Positions 34,832-43,228 of a stretch of DNA of 62,130 nt are shown one piece after another (the stretch's first letter is position 1; each line of letters opens with the position of its first letter). Under the pieces are notes generated by a model. It was not told where the DNA came from, did not search any database, and saw only the letters and a list, made by a program, of their open reading frames with translations. This stretch comes from an uncultured Lachnospiraceae bacterium (GTDB lineage: Bacteria; Bacillota; Clostridia; Lachnospirales; Lachnospiraceae): contig CAOKOL010000026.1 in assembly GCA_948470335.1 (NCBI GenBank), positions 1-62,130 on the forward strand. Direction: 5' to 3'. A program made the position numbers and the translations under genes.

Positions 34832-35812
34832 ATGAAAAAGATCAAGGTAAACTTCGTAGATTTCTGGCCAAATTTTGAGAATGACAATGTGTTTCTTCCG
34901 ATTCTGCAGAAACACTATGACGTGGAAATTTCCGAGAATCCGGACTATATCTTCGGATCGGTTCTTGGGGATTCCTATCTGGATTATGACTGTGTCAGGA
35001 TCTTTTATACCGGAGAAAATCTCTGTCCCGATTATAATCTTTATGATTACAGCATTGATTATGAATATATGGATTACGGCGACCGGCATTTTCGCTATCC
35101 CAATTATATCATGTGGAACGAGGCATTTTCCGGCATGGTAAAAAAGCATCTGGCGACGGAGGAGGAGATCCGGGCAAAAACCGGGTTTTGCAGCTTTGTC
35201 TACAGCAACGGCAAGGGCAATCCTGCCAGAACCCGGTTCTTTGAGCTGCTGTCCGGGTATAAACGGGTGGATGCCGGCGGCCAGCTATGCAACAATATCG
35301 GCGTTCCCGAAGGGATTAAGGATAAGCTGGCCTTTCAGACGGAACATAAATTTGCCATAGCCTTTGAGAACAGTTCCCATCCGGGCTATACCACCGAAAA
35401 GCTGGTGGAGGCCTTTGCCGCGAAAACCGTTCCGATTTACTGGGGCGATCCGCTGGTGGGGCTGGGGTTTAATGAGGAAGCGTTTATTAACTGCCACCGG
35501 TATGGTTCCTTTGAGGAGGCGGTGGAAGCGGTAAAGCTGGTGGATCAGGACGATGCGCTTTACCGGAAGATGCTGCTGACCCCGGCGTTAAAATCTCAGG
35601 AATACAGCCAGAAGGAGACTTACAGACGGCTGGAACAGTTTCTTCTGCATATTTTTGACCAGCCGACGGAGCAGGCCTACCGGAGAAACCGGGAGCTGTG
35701 GGGGAAGCATTATTATGAGAAACGGCTGAATCAGAGAAAGTATGAGCATATGGCCGGAAAAATCAGGAAGATGATTCCGGGTCCGGTATTAAAGATGCTG
35801 CACAGACGGTGA
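34832..35812 (+). CDS. GT10 alpha-1,3/4-fucosyltransferase
   Basis: 326 aa. The GDP-fucose-binding core FAIAFENSSHPGYTTEKLVE followed by AFAAKTVPIYWG is the family hallmark. The N-terminal acceptor domain has VNFVDFWPNF. Transfers L-fucose (or a close 6-deoxyhexose) from GDP to a growing glycan in the cytoplasm. GDP-fucose genes are not in the window. Its end overlaps a possible upstream start of the next gene. Confidence 0.93.
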   Translation: MKKIKVNFVDFWPNFENDNVFLPILQKHYDVEISENPDYIFGSVLGDSYLDYDCVRIFYTGENLCPDYNLYDYSIDYEYMDYGDRHFRYPNYIMWNEAFSGMVKKHLATEEEIRAKTGFCSFVYSNGKGNPARTRFFELLSGYKRVDAGGQLCNNIGVPEGIKDKLAFQTEHKFAIAFENSSHPGYTTEKLVEAFAAKTVPIYWGDPLVGLGFNEEAFINCHRYGSFEEAVEAVKLVDQDDALYRKMLLTPALKSQEYSQKETYRRLEQFLLHIFDQPTEQAYRRNRELWGKHYYEKRLNQRKYEHMAGKIRKMIPGPVLKMLHRR

Positions 35813-35880
35813 GCAGGCCGGCGGCTGACCGGCAGAGACCTGGGCCGGAGGGAACCGGGAACACAGGGGAGGATGAAAAA

Positions 35881-36864
35881 ATGGAAGAAAAGGAATTGAT
35901 TTCCATTATTGCGGCGGTCTACAATGTGGCGCCCTATCTGAGAGGGTGTCTGGATTCGGTTCTGGCTCAGACCTATTCCAGGCTGGAGGTGATTCTGGTG
36001 GACGACGGCTCGGATGACGGTTCGGCCGCCATCTGCGACGAATATGCAGAACGGGACGTCAGGGTTACTGTCGTTCATCAGTCCAATCAGGGGCCCTCCG
36101 CCGCCAGGAATACCGGGCTGCAATATGCGCATGGAGAAATAATCAGCTTTGTGGATGCGGACGACCGCCTTCATCCCCGGTTCTGTCAGCTTCTGTATGC
36201 CAGGATGGAGGAAACGGGAGCGGATATCGCCGTGGGCAATTATGATTTTATCCACCGGATTGATGAAGAAAAGCCGGAGGAAATCCGGGAGAACACGGTC
36301 TTTACGAAGACCGGTTATGAAGCGCAGTTTTTGTTCTATAACAGCGCCTGGTGTATCCAGAACGGTGTGGTATGGCTGAAGCTTTATCGGAGGCGCTGTC
36401 TTGCTTCCCTTCGTTTTCCGGAGGGCAGAATTCATGAGGACACGTATATGATGCCCATGCTGTTTGACCAGGCGGAAAAAGTGGTTTATACGGACGCCGT
36501 GCTGTATTATTATCTGGTACGGCCCGATTCCATTACGGGCGCTTACTATAAGAAGCGGCTGGATCAGCTGGATGCGCAGGAGCATGTTCTGCGCTTTTAC
36601 CGGGAGCGGGGATACGAAGCGCTTTATACAAAAGCGTGTGAGAGTTATCTCCACAGCATCCGGAATCACTATTTTGATGTCAGACGGTATCTGCCGGAGG
36701 AGAAAGCGCTTCCCGGAACGCTGGATCAGAGATTTCGCAGGGCATACCGGCAAGTGCGCGGCCCAGGGCTTTCCAGGGCCGCAAAGCTGGAATTTGACCT
36801 GTTCTGCCTGAATAAAAGGCTTTATCAGATTGTCTGGAAGCTGTGGCTGAAGGTAAAGAAATAA
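35881..36864 (+). CDS. GT2 family glycosyltransferase
   Basis: 327 aa. LISIIAAVYNVAPYLRGCLD, LVDDGSDDGS, FVDADDRLHP and RIHEDTYMMPML: a CpsI/EpsJ-like transferase. GGGGAGG before the ATG at 35881 excludes the longer in-frame start at 35809. Confidence 0.9.
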   Translation: MEEKELISIIAAVYNVAPYLRGCLDSVLAQTYSRLEVILVDDGSDDGSAAICDEYAERDVRVTVVHQSNQGPSAARNTGLQYAHGEIISFVDADDRLHPRFCQLLYARMEETGADIAVGNYDFIHRIDEEKPEEIRENTVFTKTGYEAQFLFYNSAWCIQNGVVWLKLYRRRCLASLRFPEGRIHEDTYMMPMLFDQAEKVVYTDAVLYYYLVRPDSITGAYYKKRLDQLDAQEHVLRFYRERGYEALYTKACESYLHSIRNHYFDVRRYLPEEKALPGTLDQRFRRAYRQVRGPGLSRAAKLEFDLFCLNKRLYQIVWKLWLKVKK

Positions 36865-36866
36865 GC

Positions 36867-36895
36867 TTGCATTTCATCTTGTTTTCTGCTAGGAT
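36867..36895 (+). promoter_or_regulatory. Possible internal promoter before the ABC flippase gene
   Basis: TTGCAT 36867-36872, 17-nt spacer, TAGGAT 36890-36895. Weak matches to consensus. Confidence 0.35.
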
Positions 36896-36969
36896 TACAA
36901 AAGAAAAATAAATGGGATACTTTTCTAATCCGATAATAAAGCAGGCGGGAAAGGGACAGGTACCTTTAT

Positions 36970-38703
36970 ATGGATATCGTTACAAAGCTGCTGAAGGTGA
37001 TGGACCGAAAGCAGAAGGTCCAGATGGCGGTGCTGGGACTGATGATGCTGATCGGCGCTTTTATCGAAACGCTCAGCGTGTCGATGCTGATCCCGCTGAT
37101 CGAAGTGATTATGAATCCTGATGATCTGGCAGAGCATGACCAGATGCGGCAGATATTTGAATTGCTTCATCTGGACAATATGGGCCAGTTCACGGTGTTT
37201 ATGATTCTGGCGCTGATCGCCATGTTTATACTGAAAAATATTTATCTGTATTTTCAGCGGTCCTATCAACTGCGTTTTGTCTGCGACAATCAGTTCCTGA
37301 CCGCCCGCAGGCTGATGCGGGTTTATCTGGACAGGCCCTATGAATTTTATCTTCATGCCAACAGCGCCGAGATCATCCGCACCGTCACCACGGATGTGGC
37401 TAATACCTACAGTCTGGTGCTGCAGATTCTGACCCTGGCTTCCGACGGCGTGGTATTTTTCGGGCTGGCTGTTATGATCTTAGTGCTGGACCCGGTGATG
37501 GCTCTGATGGTGGGCGTCACGATGGGGCTGGTTCTTGTAATTATCAAAAAAGCCTTTAAGCCCATACTGCTGAAAGCGGGAAAAGACCAGCAGTTTCACA
37601 ACGGACAGATGATTAAATGGATCAACCAGTCTGTTCTTGGCGTGAAAGAAGTGATTATATCAAATAAAGAGCAGTATTTTGTGGATCAGTATTCCGTTCA
37701 CGGGAAGATTCATGCGGAGACCAACCGGAAGCATAACCTGCTGACCGGCGTTCCCGGCATGATTACGGAAAGCGTGATGATGACCGGCATTCTTCTGTAT
37801 CTGTTATATATTGTCGGTTCAGGACAGAATATGGCATCCATGCTGTCCCAGCTTGCGGCTTTTGCGGCGGCGGCGATTAAAATTATGCCGTCGGTCAGCC
37901 GCATGAGCGCCAGCATGAACAGCATCACGTATCTGCGGCCCTTTTTTATCCGGGTCAGCGACGATCTTATGGAGCAGTTAAAGCTGGGAGCGGAGCTGGA
38001 GGAAACTGAGGAAGATGAGCGGACGGCGCCTTTGAAGCTGCACCGGAGCATTCTGCTGGATCATGTGACTTTTTCTTACGGTCAGTCGGACCGGTATATT
38101 TTTAAAGATGCTTCGATGGAGGTGCCCGTGGGAAAAACGGTGGGAGTGGCCGGGCCGTCGGGAGCCGGAAAAACCACGGCCATTGATATTATGCTGGGCC
38201 TCTTAAAGCCTGAGTCGGGCCGGGTGCTGGCGGACGGCGTGGATATTTCCGGCCATTATGCCGCATGGCTGAAAAACATCGGCTATATTCCCCAGATGAT
38301 TTTTATGCTGGACGATACGATCCGCAGAAATGTGGCGTTCGGCGTAAAAAATGTGGATGATGGGCGGGTGTGGACCGTTCTGCGGGAAGCCCAGTTAGAA
38401 GAACATGTGAAGTCGCTGCCGAAGGGTCTTGACACGGAGATCGGCGAGCGTGGGATCCGTCTGTCGGGGGGACAGAGGCAGCGTCTGGGAATTGCCAGGG
38501 CGCTGTATCATGATCCGGATCTGCTGGTTTTTGACGAGGCCACCTCGGCGCTGGACAATGAGACGGAAGCCGCGATTATGGAGTCTGTCAATCATCTGAA
38601 AGGCAGAAAAACCATGGTGATTATCGCGCATCGGCTGAATACGATAGAAAACTGCGATATTCTGTACCGGGTGGAAAACGGAAAGATCGTCAGGGAACGA
38701 TAA
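36970..38703 (+). CDS. ABC transporter, fused permease and ATPase (glycolipid flippase-like)
   Basis: 577 aa half-transporter acting as a homodimer. Six helices over residues 20-320; nucleotide-binding domain with Walker A GPSGAGKTTAID, Q-loop YIPQMIFML, signature LSGGQRQRLGIARAL, Walker B LLVFDEATSALD and H-loop IIAHRL. Within a glycan cluster that has no Wzx-type MOP gene, the best guess is a PglK-like flippase that moves the lipid-linked oligosaccharide across the membrane. Confidence 0.88.
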   Translation: MDIVTKLLKVMDRKQKVQMAVLGLMMLIGAFIETLSVSMLIPLIEVIMNPDDLAEHDQMRQIFELLHLDNMGQFTVFMILALIAMFILKNIYLYFQRSYQLRFVCDNQFLTARRLMRVYLDRPYEFYLHANSAEIIRTVTTDVANTYSLVLQILTLASDGVVFFGLAVMILVLDPVMALMVGVTMGLVLVIIKKAFKPILLKAGKDQQFHNGQMIKWINQSVLGVKEVIISNKEQYFVDQYSVHGKIHAETNRKHNLLTGVPGMITESVMMTGILLYLLYIVGSGQNMASMLSQLAAFAAAAIKIMPSVSRMSASMNSITYLRPFFIRVSDDLMEQLKLGAELEETEEDERTAPLKLHRSILLDHVTFSYGQSDRYIFKDASMEVPVGKTVGVAGPSGAGKTTAIDIMLGLLKPESGRVLADGVDISGHYAAWLKNIGYIPQMIFMLDDTIRRNVAFGVKNVDDGRVWTVLREAQLEEHVKSLPKGLDTEIGERGIRLSGGQRQRLGIARALYHDPDLLVFDEATSALDNETEAAIMESVNHLKGRKTMVIIAHRLNTIENCDILYRVENGKIVRER

Positions 38704-38727
38704 GTCAGGCAGAGGAAAGAAGACGAC

Positions 38728-39450
38728 ATGAACGTATGTGTGATTACAGATAATCAGTTTATATATGAACAGTTTCTGCTGATTCTTAAAGATGCCCGGT
38801 ATCAGAGCGAGTCTTTTGATTTTTTCAGCTCTCCGGGCAATCCGCTGCGGCAGGAACCGGGCTGTCAGATCCGTCCGGGCCAGGTGGATCTGAAACAGGC
38901 GACACAAGACTTTTTCAGCCGGTACGAGCTGTTTTTATCCCTTCACTGTAAACAGTTATTTCCTCCGACACTGGTGAAAAATCACCGCTGCATCAATGTC
39001 CATCCGGGATTCAACCCTTATAACCGGGGCTGGTATCCCCAGGTGTTCAGCATCCTGAATAAATATCCGGCAGGCGTCACGATCCATGAGATCGACGAGC
39101 AGTTGGATCATGGCCCCGTTATCTTACGGCGTCAGGTTCCGGTTTACAGTTGGGATACTTCTCTGGATGTGTATACCAGGATTCAGCAGATGGAGGTGGA
39201 GCTGTTAAAAGAATTCCTCCCGGTTCTGCTGTCCGGAGCCTACCGGACCTTTCAGCCGGAAACAGAAGGAAATGTGAATCTGGAGAAGGATTTTAAAAAG
39301 CTGTGCCGGCTGGATCCGGATCAGAAGCTGACATGGCAGGAGGCCATCGACTTTCTGCGGGCCATGACCTTTCAGGGATATCGGAACGCTTACTTTTATG
39401 ATAAAGAGGGCAATAAAGTGTTCGTGGAGATCCGTCTGGAAAAAGATTAG
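38728..39450 (+). CDS. dTDP-4-amino-4,6-dideoxyglucose N-formyltransferase-like
   Basis: 240 aa. Catalytic triad of N10-formyl-THF transferases: Asn90 and His92 in INVHPGFNPYNRGW and Asp127 in LDHGPV. The C-terminal ankyrin-free extension with FQGYRNAYFYD matches VioF/QdtF-type sugar formyltransferases. Paired with a VioA-like aminotransferase 86 nt downstream, it should convert dTDP-Qui4N to dTDP-Qui4NFo. The exact sugar epimer (glucose or galactose series) is inferred. Confidence 0.85.
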   Translation: MNVCVITDNQFIYEQFLLILKDARYQSESFDFFSSPGNPLRQEPGCQIRPGQVDLKQATQDFFSRYELFLSLHCKQLFPPTLVKNHRCINVHPGFNPYNRGWYPQVFSILNKYPAGVTIHEIDEQLDHGPVILRRQVPVYSWDTSLDVYTRIQQMEVELLKEFLPVLLSGAYRTFQPETEGNVNLEKDFKKLCRLDPDQKLTWQEAIDFLRAMTFQGYRNAYFYDKEGNKVFVEIRLEKD

Positions 39451-39478
39451 GATACGGACGGAAATCCGATTGCCAGCA

Positions 39479-39513
39479 GCAACGGACCGGACAAGCGCCG
39501 GAAGTTGCGGAAC
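39479..39513 (+). repeat. Shortest variant of the structured leader element
   Basis: GCAAC (39479-39483) pairs with GTTGC (39504-39508), enclosing GGACCGGACAAGCGCCGG, and the tail GCGGAACT is kept. The inner three stems of the full-length copies are deleted. GGAAAAGAG and the VioA start follow. Confidence 0.6.
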
Positions 39514-39536
39514 TCTAATGGAAAAGAGATTGACGT

Positions 39537-40685
39537 ATGAAAGACCCTAAAGACCCCAAAGAACCAATTCTGGTTACCCGTTCTTCCATGCCGCCGCTGG
39601 AGGAATTTATTGAAGAAATCAGGCCGATCTGGGATTCCCACTGGCTGACCAATATGGGCGTGTACCATGAGAGATTCAGGGAACGGCTGAATCAGTTTCT
39701 GGGCGTGGCGCACACGGAGCTGTTTGTCAACGGCCATATGGCGCTGGAGATGGCGATTCAGGCCATGGGACTGACCGGGGAGGTGATTACCACCCCGTTT
39801 ACCTTTGTGTCCACCACCCATGCCATCGTGCGCAACGGGCTGACGCCGGTGTTCTGTGACATTAATCCCGGAGACTTTACGATGGATGCGGCGAAGCTGG
39901 AAGGACTGATTACGGCCCGGACGTCGGCCATTATCCCGGTGCATGTGTACGGGAACCTGTGCGATGTGGAGGCTATCGAAACAATCGCCGAAAAACATGG
40001 ACTGAAAGTGTTTTATGATGCGGCCCATGCCTTCGGGGAGCGCTATCATGGAACCGGTGTGGGAGCCTTCGGGGACGCTTCCATGTTCAGCTTTCATGCC
40101 ACGAAAGTGTTTCACAGCATCGAGGGCGGGGCGGTCTGTTATCATGACGAAGCGTTGGGAAAAGAACTGTATAAATTAAAGAATTTTGGTATTTTATCGG
40201 AGGAAGTGATCGACGGCGTGGGGGCCAATGCCAAGATGAACGAGTTTCAGGCGGCTATGGGAATCTGTAATCTGCGCCATCTGGAAGAAGAAATCGCAAA
40301 GCGGAAACAGGTGTTTTTGCATTACATGAAGCGGCTTTGCGACGTTAAGGGGCTCCGGCTGCCTGTCCACAAGCCGGGACTGGAATCCAACTATGCATAT
40401 TTTCCGGTGATCTTTGACGAATCCGTGTTCGGTGAAAACAGAGATCAGGTTTATGACAGGCTGAAATCTCACGGCATCGTCGCCAGGAAATATTTCTATC
40501 CGCTGACCAATGCCTGTGACTGCTACAAAGATCGGTTCTCACCGGAAAGCACGCCGACGGCTTTTCAGATTTCCCGGCAGGTGCTGACGCTGCCGCTGTA
40601 CGCGGATCTGCCCCTTGAGGATGTGGACAGGATCTGTGAGATAATACTGGATCACAAGACGGAAAAGGCAGGAGTGTGGCAATGA
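39537..40685 (+). CDS. DegT/DnrJ/EryC1/StrS aminotransferase, VioA-like
   Basis: 382 aa PLP enzyme. The Schiff-base lysine is Lys190 in FSFHATKVFHSIEGG, the pyridine-nitrogen aspartate is Asp161 in FYDAAHAFGE, and TTPFTFVSTTHAI precedes them. In this subgroup the product is dTDP-4-amino-4,6-dideoxy-D-glucose made from dTDP-4-keto-6-deoxyglucose. The formyltransferase just upstream completes the pathway. RmlA/RmlB are not in the window. Confidence 0.88.
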   Translation: MKDPKDPKEPILVTRSSMPPLEEFIEEIRPIWDSHWLTNMGVYHERFRERLNQFLGVAHTELFVNGHMALEMAIQAMGLTGEVITTPFTFVSTTHAIVRNGLTPVFCDINPGDFTMDAAKLEGLITARTSAIIPVHVYGNLCDVEAIETIAEKHGLKVFYDAAHAFGERYHGTGVGAFGDASMFSFHATKVFHSIEGGAVCYHDEALGKELYKLKNFGILSEEVIDGVGANAKMNEFQAAMGICNLRHLEEEIAKRKQVFLHYMKRLCDVKGLRLPVHKPGLESNYAYFPVIFDESVFGENRDQVYDRLKSHGIVARKYFYPLTNACDCYKDRFSPESTPTAFQISRQVLTLPLYADLPLEDVDRICEIILDHKTEKAGVWQ

Positions 40686-42220
40686 AAAAGGTGCTGAGAG
40701 AAACATTAGCGGGGATTCGGAAAAAGGACCGGGAATATTTGGCGGTAACGGCTGTGATTTCAGTGCTGTTTCTGCTGTTTGCCTATGAGTCTACCAGTCC
40801 TCTTTATCCCTATATTCACGGCCTGGATTCCTCCTTTTTTATGATGACGGGACGTATGGTGGCGGACGGAAAAGTGCCGTATCTGGACTTTTTTGATATG
40901 AAAGGGCCGATGATCTTCTTTATCGAGGGGCTGGGGCAGCGGCTGATTGACGGAAAAACGGGAATCTTTCTGGTTCAGAATCTGTTTTTTCTTGCCACGA
41001 CAGGTTTTTCCTATGCCATTGCCAGACAGTTTGTGAAAGAGGGACCGGCCCTTCTGGTGGTTCTTTTGAACCTGTTCGTGCTGTCCACAACATCTTCCGG
41101 CGGAAATTTTACCGAGGAGTTTTCTTTGCCGCCCGTGCTGCTGTGTGAGCTGCTGGCGGTAATCTACACGAAAAAATGCGGGGAAAGCCTGAGGGAGTCC
41201 GGGGAGGCGGAGCATCCGCCTCTTTACGCGGCTGTTTACGGCTTCTGTTTTATGTATCTGGCCCTGATCCGCATTACCAACGCCGCGTTGATCTGCGGCA
41301 TTGTGGGCGCTGTCCTTGTAGTGCTGATTGCTACGAAAAAGTGGAACAACCTGCTCCGCAATATGGCGGGCTTTCTCATTGGCGCGGCGCTGTGCTTTGC
41401 ACCTGTGGCGCTGTATTTTCTTGCGAAGGGCGCTTTTGGGGAGATGCTGTACGGTACCTTTGTGTTTCCGTTTATGTATTCCAATGACGGCGTTACAAAC
41501 CGGATTGCCAGCACATGGATGTCGATTCTCTATTATATCGGTCCGGCGCTGTCCGGATTTTTTGCCGCCCTGATCTATGGGAGAAAAAAGGAACCGTATA
41601 CGGGGTATATGATGGCATTTTCCATTTTTCTTCTGATTATTACGCTGAATATGGGGAGGACCTCTGCCCATTACTTTACGCTGTCGATGCCTTCTTATGT
41701 GGCAGGGCTTGCGATGACGGGACAGCTACTGTCAGAGCGGGAGCAGAGAAAGGCTCCCTGGCCGCTGTTTCTCACGGCGGCTTATATTGCGGTGCTGGGA
41801 AGTTCGTTTATGAATTACCATGGGGGGATTACGTCTAAGATTTCCGCAAATCTGAACGCACTGATCAGTCCGGAGGGCGGAAAAGAATGGACGGAGACGG
41901 TCAGAGCCCAGGGCAATCTGATTCCTGAGGAGGAGAGAGAGCTGGTATGGGGCTACGGCATTCATCCGGCCTGGTACTATATCAACGATATCCAGCCCTG
42001 CAACCGGTTCTGTGCCTATCAGGGAACCTTTGTGAGTATGGCGCCGGAGACGGCGGAAGAAATCTACAGGATGCTGGACACGGTTTTCCCCCGGTGGATT
42101 GTGGTTTATAATGTGGAGGAAGCGGGAAACGAGCTGGAATATCTGGGGGCCGTGCTGGAAACCAGATATAAGCTGGTCAGCGACCTGGATGAATTTGACC
42201 TTTACCGGCTGCTGCGGTAG
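40682..42220 (+). CDS. GT-C-like membrane glycosyltransferase
   Basis: About 512 aa, some ten helices. First-loop acidic residues in YIHGLDSSFFMMTGRMV and VPYLDFFDMKGPMIFF are typical of PMT_2/ArnT-like GT-C proteins. A soluble C-terminal part contains WGYGIHPAWYYINDIQPCNR. AGGAG 8 nt before the ATG at 40682; overlaps the end of the aminotransferase gene by 4 nt. Confidence 0.75.
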   Translation: MKKVLRETLAGIRKKDREYLAVTAVISVLFLLFAYESTSPLYPYIHGLDSSFFMMTGRMVADGKVPYLDFFDMKGPMIFFIEGLGQRLIDGKTGIFLVQNLFFLATTGFSYAIARQFVKEGPALLVVLLNLFVLSTTSSGGNFTEEFSLPPVLLCELLAVIYTKKCGESLRESGEAEHPPLYAAVYGFCFMYLALIRITNAALICGIVGAVLVVLIATKKWNNLLRNMAGFLIGAALCFAPVALYFLAKGAFGEMLYGTFVFPFMYSNDGVTNRIASTWMSILYYIGPALSGFFAALIYGRKKEPYTGYMMAFSIFLLIITLNMGRTSAHYFTLSMPSYVAGLAMTGQLLSEREQRKAPWPLFLTAAYIAVLGSSFMNYHGGITSKISANLNALISPEGGKEWTETVRAQGNLIPEEERELVWGYGIHPAWYYINDIQPCNRFCAYQGTFVSMAPETAEEIYRMLDTVFPRWIVVYNVEEAGNELEYLGAVLETRYKLVSDLDEFDLYRLLR

Positions 42221-42244
42221 CATATGGGGGGGAGGAGGGGTTTG

Positions 42245-43228
42245 GTGAAACGGATTGGGATGGTGGTTCCTTATTTCGGAACCTTTCCGGATTATTTTCC
42301 GCTGTGGCTCTTATCCTGCGGATGTAATCCTGATGTTGATTTTCTGGTCTTTACGGATGACAGGCGTCCTTTTGAATGGCCGGAGAATGTGAAAGTGACG
42401 TATCTTGGCTGGAAGCAGATGCAGAAAAAAGTCAGAGACTGCTTTGCATTTCCGGTAAAAATATCCCGGCCGTACAAGCTCTGCGATTTCCGTCCGGCTT
42501 ACGGGGAGATTTTTGCCGGTGAGCTTGCCGGGTATGATTTCTGGGGGCACTGCGACCTGGATGTGGTCTGGGGGGCGCTGCGGGAGTTTGTATCCGAAGA
42601 CTTGCTGAACCGTTATGACCGGCTGTTTTATCGGGGACATTTCAGCCTGTACCGGAATACGGAAAAAATAAACGGACTGTACCGCTGTCCGGTGGAAGGA
42701 AAGCCTTTGTACCGGAAGGTATTTGAGGACGCCGCCCCCTGGGTGTTCGACGAATGGACGGGGATCGGCCGGATTTTTGACGAGCAGAAGATCCCGGTTT
42801 ATGACGGCCGGGTGGTGGCCGATATCTATGCGGATGATTATCACTTTACGGTAAACGGCGATCAGTGGGACAAACAGCGTCCCCAGGTATTTTTGTGGCG
42901 CAAGGATAAGGGGGGCCGGTGCCGGGTGTTCCGCTATTACCGGGACCGGTGCGACTTTGTGCGGCAGGAATTTATGTACATTCATCTGCAGAAGCGGGAT
43001 ATGGTGCTGACGCCGGGAAAAAGGCCGGCGGACGCCTATTTGATTGTGCCCAACCGGTTTATTCCCTGCGAGGGACTGGCCCGGCTTTTGGAGGATCCGG
43101 AGACGGAGGACGAGACGGCGGCGGCCATGATCCGGAAGTTTTACAGACGGCGGCCGGTAAACTGGGGACTGCTGAGAAAAAAATGCGCAAGGAGATTCAG
43201 GAAGCTTAAATGTTATTTCACTCGGTAG
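42245..43228 (+). CDS. DUF6625-type putative glycosyltransferase
   Basis: About 327 aa. Begins MKRIGMVVPYFGTFPDYFPLW; central YDFWGHCDLDVVWG carries an acidic DxD, then RGHFSLYRN and FDEWTGIGRIF. These match a family annotated as capsule-linked sugar transferases. GGAGGAGG precedes several possible starts; GTG 42245 has the best spacing. The last 19 nt overlap the MBOAT gene. Confidence 0.7.
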   Translation: MKRIGMVVPYFGTFPDYFPLWLLSCGCNPDVDFLVFTDDRRPFEWPENVKVTYLGWKQMQKKVRDCFAFPVKISRPYKLCDFRPAYGEIFAGELAGYDFWGHCDLDVVWGALREFVSEDLLNRYDRLFYRGHFSLYRNTEKINGLYRCPVEGKPLYRKVFEDAAPWVFDEWTGIGRIFDEQKIPVYDGRVVADIYADDYHFTVNGDQWDKQRPQVFLWRKDKGGRCRVFRYYRDRCDFVRQEFMYIHLQKRDMVLTPGKRPADAYLIVPNRFIPCEGLARLLEDPETEDETAAAMIRKFYRRRPVNWGLLRKKCARRFRKLKCYFTR

